64,000 bases of DNA from Cellulomonas hominis (GTDB taxonomy: Bacteria > Actinomycetota > Actinomycetes > Actinomycetales > Cellulomonadaceae): positions 3,472,001 through 3,536,000 of the forward strand of contig NZ_JACHDN010000001.1 of NCBI RefSeq assembly GCF_014201095.1, in the 5' to 3' direction. Under the pieces are notes generated by a model that did no database searches, was not told the DNA's origin, and worked only from the letters and a program-made list of their open reading frames with translations. The position numbers and the translations under genes were made by a program. Within the stretch, counting starts at the first letter, position 1; each line of letters begins with the position of its first letter. Shown here piece by piece: positions 28,360-37,952 of this stretch.

Positions 28360-29004
28360 TCAGCGGAACGGCGGCAGGTCCAGCACCGCGTCGAGCCGGT
28401 CGCGCACCTCGGCGTCCGCCTGCGCGCACACCACCGGCTTGGCGTTGAACGCGATCCCGAACCCGGCGGCCCCGAGCATGTCGAGGTCGTTCGCCCCGTC
28501 GCCGATCGCGACGGTGCGCTCCATCGGCACGCCGACCTCGGCCGCGTACTCCCGCAGCGTGCGGGCCTTCACGGCGCGGTCCACGACCTCGCCCGCGACC
28601 CGCCCGGTGAGCGCCCCGTGCTCCACCTCGAGCGCGTTCGCCCGGAACCGGGTGATGCCGAGCCGGGCGGCCAGCGGCGCCACGACCTCGACGAACCCGC
28701 CGGACACCAGCCCGACGGGCCACCGCCGGCGGTCCAGCTCGGCCAGCAGCTCGACGGCGCCCGGCGTCACGACGACCTCGTCGAGGACCGCCGCGAACAC
28801 CGACACCGGCAGCCCGGCCAGCGTCGCGACCCGGGCGCGCAGCGACGCCGCGAAGTCGAGCTCCCCGCGCATCGCCCGCTCGGTGATGTCCGCGACCTCG
28901 GCGCGCGACCCGGCGTGCGCCGCGAGCAGCTCGACGACCTCCTGCGTGATCAGCGTGGAGTCGACGTCCATGACGACGAGGCGGGTGGGTCGCGGCAGGC
29001 TCAC
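28360..29004 (-). CDS. serB: Phosphoserine phosphatase SerB
   Basis: A 214-residue HAD-family enzyme that makes L-serine from phosphoserine. Motif I is DVDST with nucleophile Asp13 and acid/base Asp15, motif II is SGGF, and motifs III/IV are seen as K...GDGANDLDM near residues 150-180. It lacks the N-terminal ACT domains found in some actinobacterial SerB. TAGCCT (minus strand 29016-29011) is six bases before the GTG, supporting this start. Confidence 0.93.
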   Translation of the reverse strand: MSLPRPTRLVVMDVDSTLITQEVVELLAAHAGSRAEVADITERAMRGELDFAASLRARVATLAGLPVSVFAAVLDEVVVTPGAVELLAELDRRRWPVGLVSGGFVEVVAPLAARLGITRFRANALEVEHGALTGRVAGEVVDRAVKARTLREYAAEVGVPMERTVAIGDGANDLDMLGAAGFGIAFNAKPVVCAQADAEVRDRLDAVLDLPPFR

Positions 29005-29081
29005 CCGGGCAGGCTAGCGGCCGGTCGCGCGGGCCGCTGCGGGCGTCCACGCCGGCCCGCGCGACCGGCGCGCGCCGGCGG

Positions 29082-30323
29082 TCAGAGGTCGACGACCGAG
29101 CCCTTCGGCACCACGGTGATGCCCGACTCGGTGACGGTGAACCCGCGCTCGAGGTCGTGCTCGCGGTCGATGCCGACCCGGGCACGCTCGTGCACGACGA
29201 CGTTCTTGTCGAGGATCGCCCGGTGCACCTGCGCGTACCGGTTCACCACGACGCCGTCCATGAGCACCGAGTCGGTGACCTGCGCCCAGGAGTGCAGGTA
29301 CACCCCGGGCGAGAGCACCGACCCCGAGACCGTCGCGCCCGAGACGATGACGCCGGGGGAGACGATCGAGTCGGCCGCGTGGCCGAGCCGGCCCGCGCCC
29401 GCGTGCACGAACTTGGCCGGGGGCAGCCCCGTGTAGCCCGTGTACAGCGGCCAGGCGTCGTTGTAGAGGTTGAACACCGGCTCGATCGAGATGAGGTCCT
29501 GGTTCGCGTCGTAGTACGAGTCCAGGGTCCCGACGTCGCGCCAGTAGTCGCGGTCCCGGTCGGTCGAGCCGGGCACGTCGTTGTGGATGAAGTCGTAGAC
29601 CGACGCGGTGCCGCGCTCGACGAACGCCGGGACCAGGTCCCCGCCCATGTCGTGCCGGCTGGTCGGGTTCTCGGCGTCCTCGGTGACCGCGCGGCGCAGG
29701 GCGTCGGTGTTGACGACGTAGTTGCCCATCGACGCCAGGATCTCGTTCGGCGAGTCCGGCAGCCCGACCGGGTCGGACGGCTTCTCGCGGAACGCGGCGA
29801 TCTTGGTCGGGTCGGACGGATCGGTCTCGATGACGCCGAACTGGTCGGCCATCGAGATCGGCTGCCGGATGCCGGCCACCGTGATCTCCGCGCCGGTCGC
29901 GATGTGCTGGTCGACCATCTGCGAGAAGTCCATGCGGTACACGTGGTCGGCGCCGACCACGACCACGATGTCCGGCCGCTCGTCGTCGAGGATGTTCAGG
30001 CACTGGTAGATCGCGTCGGCGCTGCCCAGGTACCAGTGCTTGCCCACCCGCTGCTGCGCGGGGACGGGGGAGACGTAGTTGCCCAGCAGGGTCGACATGC
30101 GCCACGTCTTCGACACGTGCCGGTCGAGGCTGTGGGACTTGTACTGGGTCAGCACGATGATGTGCAGGTACCGGGAGTTGACCAGGTTCGACAGCGCGAA
30201 GTCCACCAGGCGGTAGATGCCCCCGAACGGGACGGCCGGCTTGGCGCGGGCGGCGGTCAGCGGCATCAGCCGCTTGCCCTCTCCACCTGCGAGGACGATT
30301 GCCAGGATGCGCGGCGCTGCCAT
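29082..30323 (-). CDS. glgC: Glucose-1-phosphate adenylyltransferase GlgC
   Basis: A 413-residue enzyme that makes ADP-glucose from glucose 1-phosphate and ATP, the committed step of glycogen synthesis. The nucleotide motif [13 protein letters not shown] starts near residue 11, the catalytic WYLGSADA near residue 97, and the sugar-phosphate FxEKP motif near 180; the C-terminal beta-helix holds allosteric sites. Divergent from glgA. A TAGGGT hexamer lies six bases before the ATG on the minus strand. Confidence 0.96.
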   Translation of the reverse strand: MAAPRILAIVLAGGEGKRLMPLTAARAKPAVPFGGIYRLVDFALSNLVNSRYLHIIVLTQYKSHSLDRHVSKTWRMSTLLGNYVSPVPAQQRVGKHWYLGSADAIYQCLNILDDERPDIVVVVGADHVYRMDFSQMVDQHIATGAEITVAGIRQPISMADQFGVIETDPSDPTKIAAFREKPSDPVGLPDSPNEILASMGNYVVNTDALRRAVTEDAENPTSRHDMGGDLVPAFVERGTASVYDFIHNDVPGSTDRDRDYWRDVGTLDSYYDANQDLISIEPVFNLYNDAWPLYTGYTGLPPAKFVHAGAGRLGHAADSIVSPGVIVSGATVSGSVLSPGVYLHSWAQVTDSVLMDGVVVNRYAQVHRAILDKNVVVHERARVGIDREHDLERGFTVTESGITVVPKGSVVDL

Positions 30324-30329
30324 GCCCCG

Positions 30330-30335
30330 ACCCTA
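30330..30335 (-). promoter_or_regulatory. -10 hexamer of glgC
   Basis: TAGGGT on the minus strand, six bases from the ATG at 30323, predicts a leaderless glgC mRNA. It is 45 bases from the divergent glgA hexamer, so both genes share one short control region. Confidence 0.5.
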
Positions 30336-30379
30336 GAGGCAACCGGGCCCCCGAGGCGAGGCGAACCGAGGTTCCGCGC

Positions 30380-30385
30380 TAGCGT
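30380..30385 (+). promoter_or_regulatory. -10 hexamer of glgA
   Basis: TAGCGT, seven bases before GTG 30393, selects that GTG over the upstream GTG at 30384, which overlaps the hexamer. Confidence 0.5.
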
Positions 30386-30392
30386 GTCCGAG

Positions 30393-31613
30393 GTGAGAGT
30401 CGACCTGCTGACCCGCGAGTACCCGCCGCACGTCTACGGCGGGGCCGGAGTCCACGTCGCCGAGCTCGCCGCGGTGCTGCGGCGGGCCGTCGACGTCCGG
30501 GTGCACTGCTTCGACGGCCCGCGCCAGGAGGCCGGCGTCGCCGGGTACGACGTGCCCGTCGCGCTGGCCGACGCCAACCCCGCGCTGGCGACGTTCGGGG
30601 TGGACCTGGCGATCGTGGACGGCGTGGGCCGCGGGGACGGGCCGCCGACCGACCTGGTGCACTCGCACACCTGGTACGCCAACCTCGCCGGCCACCTGGC
30701 CTCGCTGCTGCACGGCGTCCCGCACGTCGTGTCCGCGCACAGCCTGGAGCCGCTGCGGCCGTGGAAGGCGGAGCAGCTCGGCGGCGGGTACGCGCTCTCG
30801 TCGTGGGCGGAGAAGACCGCGTTCGAGTCGGCCGCCGCTGTGATCGCCGTGAGCGCCGGCATGCGCGCGGACATCCTGCGCTGCTACCCGGCGATCGACC
30901 CCGAGCGCGTGCGCGTCGTGCACAACGGCATCGACCTGGCGGGCTGGCGCCGGCCGGAGAACGACGAGGAGTGGGCCGCGGCCCGGCGGGTCGCCGTCGA
31001 GAACGGCATCGACCCGGACCGGCCGTCGGTCGTGTTCGTCGGGCGGATCACCCGGCAGAAGGGCCTGCCCTACCTGCTGCGGGCCGCCGAGGCGCTGCCG
31101 CCGGAGGTGCAGCTCGTGCTGTGCGCCGGTGCCCCCGACACGCCGCAGATCATGGCCGAGGTCACCGCCCTGGTCGAGGCGCTGCGGGAACGGCGCGGCG
31201 GCGTCGTGTGGATCGAGCGGATGCTGCCGCGGGACGAGCTGGTGTCGGTGCTCGCGACCGGCACCGTGTTCGCGTGCCCGTCGGTCTACGAGCCGCTCGG
31301 CATCGTCAACCTCGAGGCCATGGCCGTCGGCCTGCCCGTCGTGGGCACGGCCACCGGGGGCATCCCGGAGGTCGTGGACGCCGGGACGACCGGCTGGCTG
31401 GTCCCGATCGAGCAGGTGCAGGACGGCACGGGCACGCCCGTCGACCCGGACCGGTTCGTCGCCGACCTCGGCGCGGCGCTCGCGGAGGCGGTCTCCGACC
31501 CGGCGCGGGCGCGCGCGTGGGGGGTCGCGGCGCGGCGGCGGGTGGAGGAGCACTTCTCCTGGGACGCGATCGCCGACCGGACGCTCGAGGTGTACCGCTC
31601 GGTCCTGGGCTGA
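30393..31613 (+). CDS. glgA: Actinobacterial-type glycogen synthase GlgA / glycosyltransferase
   Basis: A 406-residue GT-B fold enzyme. It starts with RVDLLTREYPPHVYGGAGVH, the glycine-rich acceptor-site loop, and has the C-terminal nucleotide-sugar region VYEPLGIVNLEAMA with the conserved E-x7-E pattern. In actinobacteria this GT4-type GlgA (also called GlgM) makes glycogen or maltose 1-phosphate from ADP-glucose produced by the divergent GlgC. Which product is made here is not decidable from sequence. Confidence 0.9.
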   Translation: MRVDLLTREYPPHVYGGAGVHVAELAAVLRRAVDVRVHCFDGPRQEAGVAGYDVPVALADANPALATFGVDLAIVDGVGRGDGPPTDLVHSHTWYANLAGHLASLLHGVPHVVSAHSLEPLRPWKAEQLGGGYALSSWAEKTAFESAAAVIAVSAGMRADILRCYPAIDPERVRVVHNGIDLAGWRRPENDEEWAAARRVAVENGIDPDRPSVVFVGRITRQKGLPYLLRAAEALPPEVQLVLCAGAPDTPQIMAEVTALVEALRERRGGVVWIERMLPRDELVSVLATGTVFACPSVYEPLGIVNLEAMAVGLPVVGTATGGIPEVVDAGTTGWLVPIEQVQDGTGTPVDPDRFVADLGAALAEAVSDPARARAWGVAARRRVEEHFSWDAIADRTLEVYRSVLG

Positions 31614-31629
31614 GGCCGGCTCAGCCCGC

Positions 31630-32427
31630 TCAGGCCCGCGGCGGCCCGGGGTGCGTCGCCACGGCCAGCGCCCGGCGCGCCGCCCGGTCGACGTCCCGCA
31701 GCGCGGTCGTGCGCTGGTCGGCCTGCCACAGGTTCACCGCCGCGCCGTCGTCCGCGGCCGCGAGGTCGACGATCGCCCGCAGCCGGAGCGCGGACCCGAT
31801 GACGCGCACGCGCCGCGGCTCCAGGCCCGGCGGGAGCACGCCGCGGGCGTCGGGGGTGCTGCGCAGGGCCGCGATCCGGTGGGCGGCGTCCGGGCGCCAG
31901 CGCGCGACGTCCAGGGTGGTCAGCGCCTCGGTCGCCCGGGCCAGCGCGGTGGTCAGCTCCCGCTCGGCCTCCGCGAGGGTGCCGACGTGGCCGACCAGGG
32001 CGTTCTGCCACGGCGGAACCGCGTGCACCCGCCACGTCACCAGGTGCCCGGCCTCGTAGACGCTGCCGAACACCTCGACCCGCGGCACGGCCGCGAAGTC
32101 CCCGTCCGGCGTGGTGATCAGCACGGCCTCGCCGGACTCCTGCGCCGGGCCGGCCACCGCGGCCGGCGCGCCCGCAGGATCGCCGGGCGCGGGCAGGACG
32201 GCGGCCACGGTCCGCGGCCCGCTCGCCCACGCGGCGACGAGGTCGGCGAGCGTCGCGCCCTCCTCGCCGAGGCCCGGCGGGGTCGTCCCGACGACCTCGA
32301 CGCGGTGCGGCTCGTCGTCGCCCTGCTCCGCGTCGAGGGTGCGCTGCACCGGCCCGGAGCCCGGTCCCGGCTCGGCGAGCCACAGGGCGAGCAGCACGGA
32401 GCGCGGCAGGTCGAGAGCATGGTCCAC
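31630..32427 (-). CDS. Conserved actinobacterial protein of unknown function
   Basis: A 265-residue soluble protein without a recognised catalytic motif. It has conserved-looking segments VLLALWLAEPG near the start and RWRPDAAHRIAALR near residue 185, and no membrane segment or signal peptide. It is convergent with glgA (stops 16 bases apart) and divergent from the following ABC ATPase gene. Function unknown. Confidence 0.7.
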   Translation of the reverse strand: MDHALDLPRSVLLALWLAEPGPGSGPVQRTLDAEQGDDEPHRVEVVGTTPPGLGEEGATLADLVAAWASGPRTVAAVLPAPGDPAGAPAAVAGPAQESGEAVLITTPDGDFAAVPRVEVFGSVYEAGHLVTWRVHAVPPWQNALVGHVGTLAEAERELTTALARATEALTTLDVARWRPDAAHRIAALRSTPDARGVLPPGLEPRRVRVIGSALRLRAIVDLAAADDGAAVNLWQADQRTTALRDVDRAARRALAVATHPGPPRA

Positions 32428-32482
32428 GCCACCAACGTACGTCCCCGTGCCCGCCGTCCCGGGCGGCTAGGGTCTGGTGTCC

Positions 32483-33268
32483 ATGACCGACGTGCTCGAC
32501 CTGCAGGACGTGACCATCCGGCGCGGCACCACCACCATCCTCGACGGACTGTCCTGGACGGTGCGCGAGGGGGAGCGCTGGGTGGTGCTCGGCCGCAACG
32601 GCGCGGGGAAGACCACGGTGCTCCAGGTCGCGTCGGGCCGGATGCACCCCACGTCGGGCACGGCGGACCTGCTGGGCTCGCGGCTCGGGCGGGTGGACGT
32701 CTTCGAGCTCCGCCCGCGGATCGGGCTGGCCAGCGCCGCGCTCGCGGAGCGCATCCCGCCGGGGGAGGTCGTGCGCGACGTCGTGCTGACCGCGGCCTAC
32801 GGCATGACCGGCCGGTGGCGGGAGTCCTACGAGTCGGTCGACGAGTCCCGTGCGGCGGACCTCATGGCGGCCTTCGGGGTGGGGCGGTTCGCCGACCGGC
32901 GCTATGGCACCCTCTCCGAGGGCGAGCGCAAGCGCGTGCAGATCGCCCGCGCCCTCATGAGCGACCCCGAGCTGCTGCTGCTGGACGAGCCCGCCGCCGG
33001 GCTGGACCTCGGCGGGCGCGAGGAGCTCGTCGCGGCGCTGTCCGAGCTGGCCGCCGACCGGCGCTCCCCGGTGCTGGTCCTCGTGACGCACCACGTCGAG
33101 GAGATCCCCCCGGGCTTCACGCACCTCCTGCTGCTGGCGGACGGGCGGGTGCACGCCGCCGGGCCGGTCGACGAGGTGCTCACCTCCCCGAACCTGTCGG
33201 CCGCGTTCGGCACGTCGCTGCAGGTGGAGAAGTCGGGCGACCGCTGGACGGCGCGCGGCACCCGCTGA
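32483..33268 (+). CDS. Stand-alone ABC transporter ATP-binding protein
   Basis: A 261-residue ATPase with Walker A GRNGAGKTT near residue 37, signature LSEGERKRVQIA (SEGE variant) near 150 and Walker B LLLLDEPAAGLD near 172. No permease is adjacent. It resembles the YlmA/ModF-like group of soluble ATPases, whose partner is often unknown. TAGGGT at 32468-32473 is nine bases before the ATG; GTG 32477 is an alternative start two codons earlier. Confidence 0.85.
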   Translation: MTDVLDLQDVTIRRGTTTILDGLSWTVREGERWVVLGRNGAGKTTVLQVASGRMHPTSGTADLLGSRLGRVDVFELRPRIGLASAALAERIPPGEVVRDVVLTAAYGMTGRWRESYESVDESRAADLMAAFGVGRFADRRYGTLSEGERKRVQIARALMSDPELLLLDEPAAGLDLGGREELVAALSELAADRRSPVLVLVTHHVEEIPPGFTHLLLLADGRVHAAGPVDEVLTSPNLSAAFGTSLQVEKSGDRWTARGTR

Positions 33269-33323
33269 CCCGGCGTCGTCCCCAGGGTCGGCCCTTCTCT
33301 CTGTGAAGAGTCAAGGAATCGTC

Positions 33324-33329
33324 TAGGAT
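33324..33329 (+). promoter_or_regulatory. -10 hexamer upstream of nfeD-SPFH
   Basis: TAGGAT followed five bases later by an in-frame GTG (33335). Either translation begins there, adding 25 residues to NfeD, or the mRNA has a 75-base leader with AGGGAAGGGGG before ATG 33410; I prefer the second because the family consensus begins at the ATG. Confidence 0.45.
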
Positions 33330-33409
33330 CGTCCGTGAGCGGCCGCGTCCCGCCGCCCACGACGACGGTGCCCGCCCGGCGGGCACGACCCCAGGGAAGG
33401 GGGCCGACG

Positions 33410-33892
33410 ATGGACTGGCTCTGGTGGCTCGGCGGCGCGATGCTGCTGGGCGTGGCCGAGATGTTCACCCTCGACCTGATCTTCCTCATGCTGGCGGGCG
33501 GCGCGCTCGCGGGCGCGCTGGCGGCGGCGCTCGGGCTCTCGCTGGCCTGGCAGATCGTCATCGCGGCCGTCACGTCGCTGCTCCTGCTGTTCGCGCTGCG
33601 GCCGTTCCTGCTGCGCCGGCTGCGCGAGCGCACCGAGCTGGTCGAGACGAACTCCGCCGCGCTGGTCGGCCGCCCCGCCGTGGTGGTCGCGCCGACCGAC
33701 GACCAGGGCGGCCGCGTGAAGCTCTCCGGCGAGGTGTGGTCCGCCCGCGCCGCCGTGGAGGGCGCGACGTTTCCGGCCGGGGCCGAGGTCCGCGTGACGC
33801 GGATCGACGGGGCGACCGCCGTCGTCGAGTCGGTGGAGCGGCCCGCCGCGCCGGGTGCGCCCGAGACGCCGGGGGCGCCCGCCGGGATCTGA
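33410..33892 (+). CDS. NfeD-like membrane protein
   Basis: A 160-residue protein with three membrane helices within residues 3-70 and a C-terminal OB-fold (about 85-145, with GRPAVVVAPTDDQGGRVKLSG), the NfeD1b architecture. NfeD proteins pair with SPFH/stomatin proteins, which is exactly the next gene. Thought to support membrane microdomains. An Ala/Pro-rich tail follows. Confidence 0.9.
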   Translation: MDWLWWLGGAMLLGVAEMFTLDLIFLMLAGGALAGALAAALGLSLAWQIVIAAVTSLLLLFALRPFLLRRLRERTELVETNSAALVGRPAVVVAPTDDQGGRVKLSGEVWSARAAVEGATFPAGAEVRVTRIDGATAVVESVERPAAPGAPETPGAPAGI

Positions 33893-34001
33893 CGGAGGAC
33901 CGCCGCCCCGGCTCGCCCGGCGCGGCACGAGAGGGAGGCGGCGGCCGGCCGGTCACCGCCCGACGTCGGCCCACGCGCGGGCCGAGGCGAGGAGGAACGC
34001 A

Positions 34002-35213
34002 GTGGACGACGCGAACGTCGGCACGATCGTCGGATGGGTGTTCGTCGCCATCCTGGCGATCTTCGTCGTGGTGACCCTGGTCCGGGCCGTGCGGATCGTG
34101 CCCCAGACCGTCGCGCTCCTCGTGGAGCGGCTGGGCCGGTACCACCGGACGATGGACGCCGGCCTGCACCTGATCGTGCCCTTCGTGGACCGGGTGCGCG
34201 CGGGCGTCGACCTGCGCGAGCAGGTGGTCTCCTTCCCGCCGCAGCCCGTGATCACGTCCGACAACCTGGTCGTGAGCATCGACACCGTCATCTACTTCCA
34301 GGTGACCGAGCCGAAGTCCGCGGTCTACGAGATCGCGAACTACATCACCGGCATCGAGCAGCTCACGGTCACCACGCTCCGCAACGTGATCGGCTCGATG
34401 GACCTCGAGCAGACGCTGACCTCGCGCGACCAGATCAACGGCCAGCTCCGCGGGGTCCTCGACGAGGCCACCGGCAAGTGGGGCATCCGCGTGAACCGCG
34501 TCGAGCTGAAGAGCATCGACCCGCCCGCCTCCGTGCAGGGCGCGATGGAGCAGCAGATGCGGGCCGAGCGCGACCGCCGCGCCGCGATCCTCACCGCGGA
34601 GGGCGTCAAGCAGTCCCAGATCCTCACGGCCGAGGGCGAGAAGCAGGCCGCGATCCTGCGGGCCGAGGGTGCGGCGCAGTCCGCGATCCTCACCGCCGAG
34701 GGCGAGTCCCGGGCGATCCTGCAGGTGTTCGACGCCGTGCACCGCGGCGACGCCGACCCGAAGCTCCTGGCCTACCAGTACCTGCAGGCGCTGCCGAAGC
34801 TCGCGGCCACGCCGGCGAACAAGGTCTGGATCGTGCCGTCCGAGCTGACCGGCGCGCTCGGGCAGTTCGCGCAGGGGTTCGCCGGGGCGTTCGGGGGTCC
34901 CGCGGCCGAGGGTGGCGCCGCGCCGGCGCCCACCCGGCCCCCGGGGGAGTCGCCGCTGTCCGCGGACGACCTGCCGCCGATCGCGCTGACCGACCCCAAG
35001 GAGGCCCTGGCCGAGGCGCGGCGCGAGTCCGAGGCGGCCACCGCCGACGCGACCAGCGCGGGGACGTTCAGCGGCCGGCCGTTCGACCCGGTCGCCGAGG
35101 CCGGGCAGCGCCCGCGGCACGGGGCGACGCACCCGACGACCCCGCCGCCGCCCGCCGCGCCGGCGGGCGGGGAGGAGCCGGACGCCGGAACGGTCCCGCC
35201 GGTCCAGCCCTGA
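34002..35213 (+). CDS. SPFH-domain (stomatin/prohibitin-like) protein
   Basis: A 403-residue protein with one N-terminal membrane helix (residues 8-28), an SPFH domain (about 30-180) and a coiled coil containing repeated ILTAEGxKQ-type units (about 195-245). Members oligomerise at the membrane and scaffold quality-control proteases or lipid domains. The 120-residue C-terminal tail is disordered and proline/alanine rich. GTG start with AGGAGGAA; about 110 bases after nfeD in the same operon. Confidence 0.92.
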   Translation: MDDANVGTIVGWVFVAILAIFVVVTLVRAVRIVPQTVALLVERLGRYHRTMDAGLHLIVPFVDRVRAGVDLREQVVSFPPQPVITSDNLVVSIDTVIYFQVTEPKSAVYEIANYITGIEQLTVTTLRNVIGSMDLEQTLTSRDQINGQLRGVLDEATGKWGIRVNRVELKSIDPPASVQGAMEQQMRAERDRRAAILTAEGVKQSQILTAEGEKQAAILRAEGAAQSAILTAEGESRAILQVFDAVHRGDADPKLLAYQYLQALPKLAATPANKVWIVPSELTGALGQFAQGFAGAFGGPAAEGGAAPAPTRPPGESPLSADDLPPIALTDPKEALAEARRESEAATADATSAGTFSGRPFDPVAEAGQRPRHGATHPTTPPPPAAPAGGEEPDAGTVPPVQP

Positions 35214-35257
35214 CCTGACCCCGCGGGACGCGGCGCCCTGCCGCCACCCCGCCCCGA

Positions 35258-35295
35258 CGACGCCCGCCGTGCACCAGCCCGCACGGCGGGCGTCG
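35258..35295 (+). terminator. Hairpin terminator after the SPFH gene
   Basis: Perfect 15-base arms (35258-35272 and 35281-35295) enclose an eight-base loop, 45 bases downstream of the SPFH stop. No U-tract follows, as is usual in high-GC actinobacteria. Confidence 0.75.
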
Positions 35296-35336
35296 CCGTG
35301 CTCGGCGCCGCCCGGCCCGGCACGGGAGGGGCGGAC

Positions 35337-35366
35337 TGGACGAGTGAGTGCTCACTCACTTATGAT
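35337..35366 (+). promoter_or_regulatory. Promoter with built-in TetR operator
   Basis: TGGACG (35337-35342) and TATGAT (35361-35366) are separated by 18 bases, and these 18 bases are exactly the palindrome AGTGAGTG-CT-CACTCACT. GTG 35374 lies seven bases after the -10. The design predicts tight autorepression by the TetR protein encoded next. Confidence 0.75.
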
Positions 35367-35373
35367 CGGCGGC

Positions 35374-36105
35374 GTGAAGGAGACGCGGAGCGGGCGGGCG
35401 CGGCCGATGAGCCGCGAGGAGCGCCGTGCCGCCATCGCGACCGCCACCATCCCGCTGCTCGTCCAGCACGGCGCGCAGGTCTCGACGCGGCAGATCGCCT
35501 TGGCGGCCGGCGTCGCGGAGGGCACCCTGTTCCGCGCCTTCGACGACAAGGTCGAGCTGCTGCGGACCGCCGCCGAGCGGGCGCTCGACCCGCGGGTCGG
35601 CGTCCAGGAGATCGAGGCGCTGCCGCGCGACGTGACGCTCGGCGAGGAGATGACCCAGGTCGCCCGCGTCGTCCTCGACCACGGCCGCCGGGTCCGCCGC
35701 GTCATGGTCGGCCTGCACACGCTGCTCGCCTCCGAGGAGGGCCGCCGGGCCGAGCAGGTCCGCGAGGCCCGGGGAGCCGACCTCACCGGCCGCCCGGTCC
35801 CCGGCCACGCGCCGCGCGACCTCGACCCGGGCGCGGAGCCCGTCCGCCAGCCCGTGCCGCACGGCCGGGGCCACCCGGCGATGCCCGGCCGGGACGCGCT
35901 GACCCGCGCGATGGCCGAGGAGCGGGCCGTCGTGGCCCGCCGGCTCGCGGCGTACGGTGCCGAGCTGCGGGTCGAGCCCGAGCGGCTCGCCCGCGTGCTG
36001 CTCGCCGCCGTGATGGGCCACGGCTTCCCCGTGCTGCCCGAGGATCCCGACGACGCGATCGCCGATCTCGTCGACGTGCTGCTGCACGGCGCCACCCGGA
36101 CCTGA
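35374..36105 (+). CDS. TetR-family repressor
   Basis: A 243-residue regulator with an N-terminal helix-turn-helix ([27 protein letters not shown]) and a variable ligand domain. The GTG at 35374 is chosen over ATG 35362 because that ATG is part of the TATGAT -10 hexamer. The protein probably represses itself and the downstream ABC exporter genes, 113 bases away, and responds to an exported compound. Confidence 0.9.
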   Translation: MKETRSGRARPMSREERRAAIATATIPLLVQHGAQVSTRQIALAAGVAEGTLFRAFDDKVELLRTAAERALDPRVGVQEIEALPRDVTLGEEMTQVARVVLDHGRRVRRVMVGLHTLLASEEGRRAEQVREARGADLTGRPVPGHAPRDLDPGAEPVRQPVPHGRGHPAMPGRDALTRAMAEERAVVARRLAAYGAELRVEPERLARVLLAAVMGHGFPVLPEDPDDAIADLVDVLLHGATRT

Positions 36106-36218
36106 GGTCCGCGCGCCACCCGATCCGACGCCCGCCCCGCCGCGGACGCCGCACCGGGCCCGTCCTCCCCGGACCGGCCCGAGCCCCCCACCTCGCACAC
36201 ACCCGCCCCGGGAGTCCC

Positions 36219-37952
36219 ATGCTGCTCCGCCTGCTCCGCGAGTACCTGCGGCCGTATCGCAGCCAGGTGGTCTACGTGATGCTGCTCCAGCTCGCGCAGA
36301 CCATCGCCACCCTCTACCTGCCCACCCTGAACGCCGACATCATCGACAAGGGCGTCGCCGTGGGCGACACCGGCTACATCCTGCGGATCGGCGGGGTCAT
36401 GCTCGGCGTCAGCCTGCTGCAGGTCGCCTGCTCGGTGCTCGCCGTGTACTTCGGCGCCCAGGTCGCCATGTCGTTCGGCCGCGACCTGCGCGAGGGGCTG
36501 TTCACCCGCGTGCAGGACTTCTCGGCCCGCGAGGTCGGGCAGTTCGGCGCACCGTCGCTGATCACCCGCACGACCAACGACGTCCAGCAGGTCCAGATGG
36601 TCGTGCTGCTGACGTTCACCATCATGGTGATGGCCCCGATCATGCTGGTCGGCGGCGTCGTCCTGGCCCTGCAGCAGGACGTGGCGCTGTCCGGCCTGCT
36701 GCTCGTCGTGGTCCCGGTGCTCGGGGTCGTCGTCGGGCTGATCGTGTCGAAGATGGTCCCGTACTTCCGGGTGATGCAGACGCGGATCGACGCGATCAAC
36801 CGCGTCATGCGCGAGCAGATCACCGGCCTGCGGGTCATCCGGGCGTTCGTCCGCGAGCGCCGGGAGGCCGAGCGGTTCGCGGAGGCGAACGACGCGCTGT
36901 TCGACACCTCGCTGCGGGTCGGCCGGCTGATGTCGCTGATGTTCCCCGCGGTCATGCTGATCATGAACCTGACCAGCGTCGGCGTGCTGTGGTTCGGCGC
37001 CGGGCGGATCGACGCGGGGGACATGCAGATCGGCGCCCTGACGGCGTTCCTGTCCTACATCATGTACATCCTCATGGCCGTGATGATGGCCTCGATGATG
37101 TTCGTGATGGTGCCGCGGGCCGTGGTGTCGTCCGAGCGCATCACGGACGTGCTGGACACCGAGTCGTCGGTCGTGGCGTCGTCCGCCCCGGTGCGGCTCG
37201 AGCAGCCGCGGGGCCGCCTCGAGCTGCGGGACGTCGAGTTCCGGTACCCGGGCGCCGAGCGGCCGGTGCTGCACGGGATCGACCTCGTCGCCGAGCCCGG
37301 GCGGACCACCGCCGTCATCGGGTCCACCGGCTCCGGCAAGACCACGCTGGTGAACCTGGTGCCGCGCCTGTTCGACGCGACGGCCGGGACGGTGCGCATC
37401 GACGGCGTGGACGTCCGCGACCTGGCCCCGGACGACCTCTGGTCGCTCATCGGGCTGGTGCCGCAGCGGCCGTACCTGTTCAGCGGCACCGTCGCCTCGA
37501 ACCTGCGCTACGGCAACCCCGACGCGACCGACGAGGACCTGTGGCACGCGCTCGAGGTGGCGCAGGCGCGGTCGTTCGTCGCGGAGATGCCCGGCGGGCT
37601 GGACGCCCCGGTCGCGCAGGGCGGCACGAACGTGTCCGGCGGGCAGCGGCAGCGCCTCGCCATCGCGCGGGCCCTGGTCCGCAAGCCGGCGATCTACCTG
37701 TTCGACGACTCGTTCTCGGCCCTGGACTTCGCGACCGACGCGGCGCTCCGGGCGGCCCTGGTGCCGGAGACCCGGCACTCGGCGGTCGTCGTGGTCGCCC
37801 AGCGGGTCGCGACGATCCGCGACGCGGACCGGATCGTCGTGCTCGACGAGGGGGCCGTCGTCGGCACCGGCACCCACGCCGAGCTGATGGACACCTGCGA
37901 GACGTACCGGGAGATCGTGTTCTCCCAGATCAGCGCGGAGGAGGCGGCATGA
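36219..37952 (+). CDS. Heterodimeric ABC exporter subunit with degenerate site
   Basis: A 577-residue half-transporter: six membrane helices (residues 15-300) then an ATPase domain with Walker A GSTGSGKT (Lys374), signature VSGGQRQR and Walker B IYLFDDS. The catalytic glutamate after Walker B is replaced by Asp497, the mark of the inactive nucleotide site in heterodimeric exporters such as TM287/288 or BmrCD. Its stop overlaps the partner gene's start by four bases. Likely a multidrug or lipid exporter under TetR control. Confidence 0.93.
   Translation: MLLRLLREYLRPYRSQVVYVMLLQLAQTIATLYLPTLNADIIDKGVAVGDTGYILRIGGVMLGVSLLQVACSVLAVYFGAQVAMSFGRDLREGLFTRVQDFSAREVGQFGAPSLITRTTNDVQQVQMVVLLTFTIMVMAPIMLVGGVVLALQQDVALSGLLLVVVPVLGVVVGLIVSKMVPYFRVMQTRIDAINRVMREQITGLRVIRAFVRERREAERFAEANDALFDTSLRVGRLMSLMFPAVMLIMNLTSVGVLWFGAGRIDAGDMQIGALTAFLSYIMYILMAVMMASMMFVMVPRAVVSSERITDVLDTESSVVASSAPVRLEQPRGRLELRDVEFRYPGAERPVLHGIDLVAEPGRTTAVIGSTGSGKTTLVNLVPRLFDATAGTVRIDGVDVRDLAPDDLWSLIGLVPQRPYLFSGTVASNLRYGNPDATDEDLWHALEVAQARSFVAEMPGGLDAPVAQGGTNVSGGQRQRLAIARALVRKPAIYLFDDSFSALDFATDAALRAALVPETRHSAVVVVAQRVATIRDADRIVVLDEGAVVGTGTHAELMDTCETYREIVFSQISAEEAA

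Noticed and set aside
35362..35364. ATG 35362 as start of the TetR gene.
   Set aside because: It is part of the TATGAT -10 hexamer; GTG 35374 is seven bases downstream and suits the leaderless pattern.
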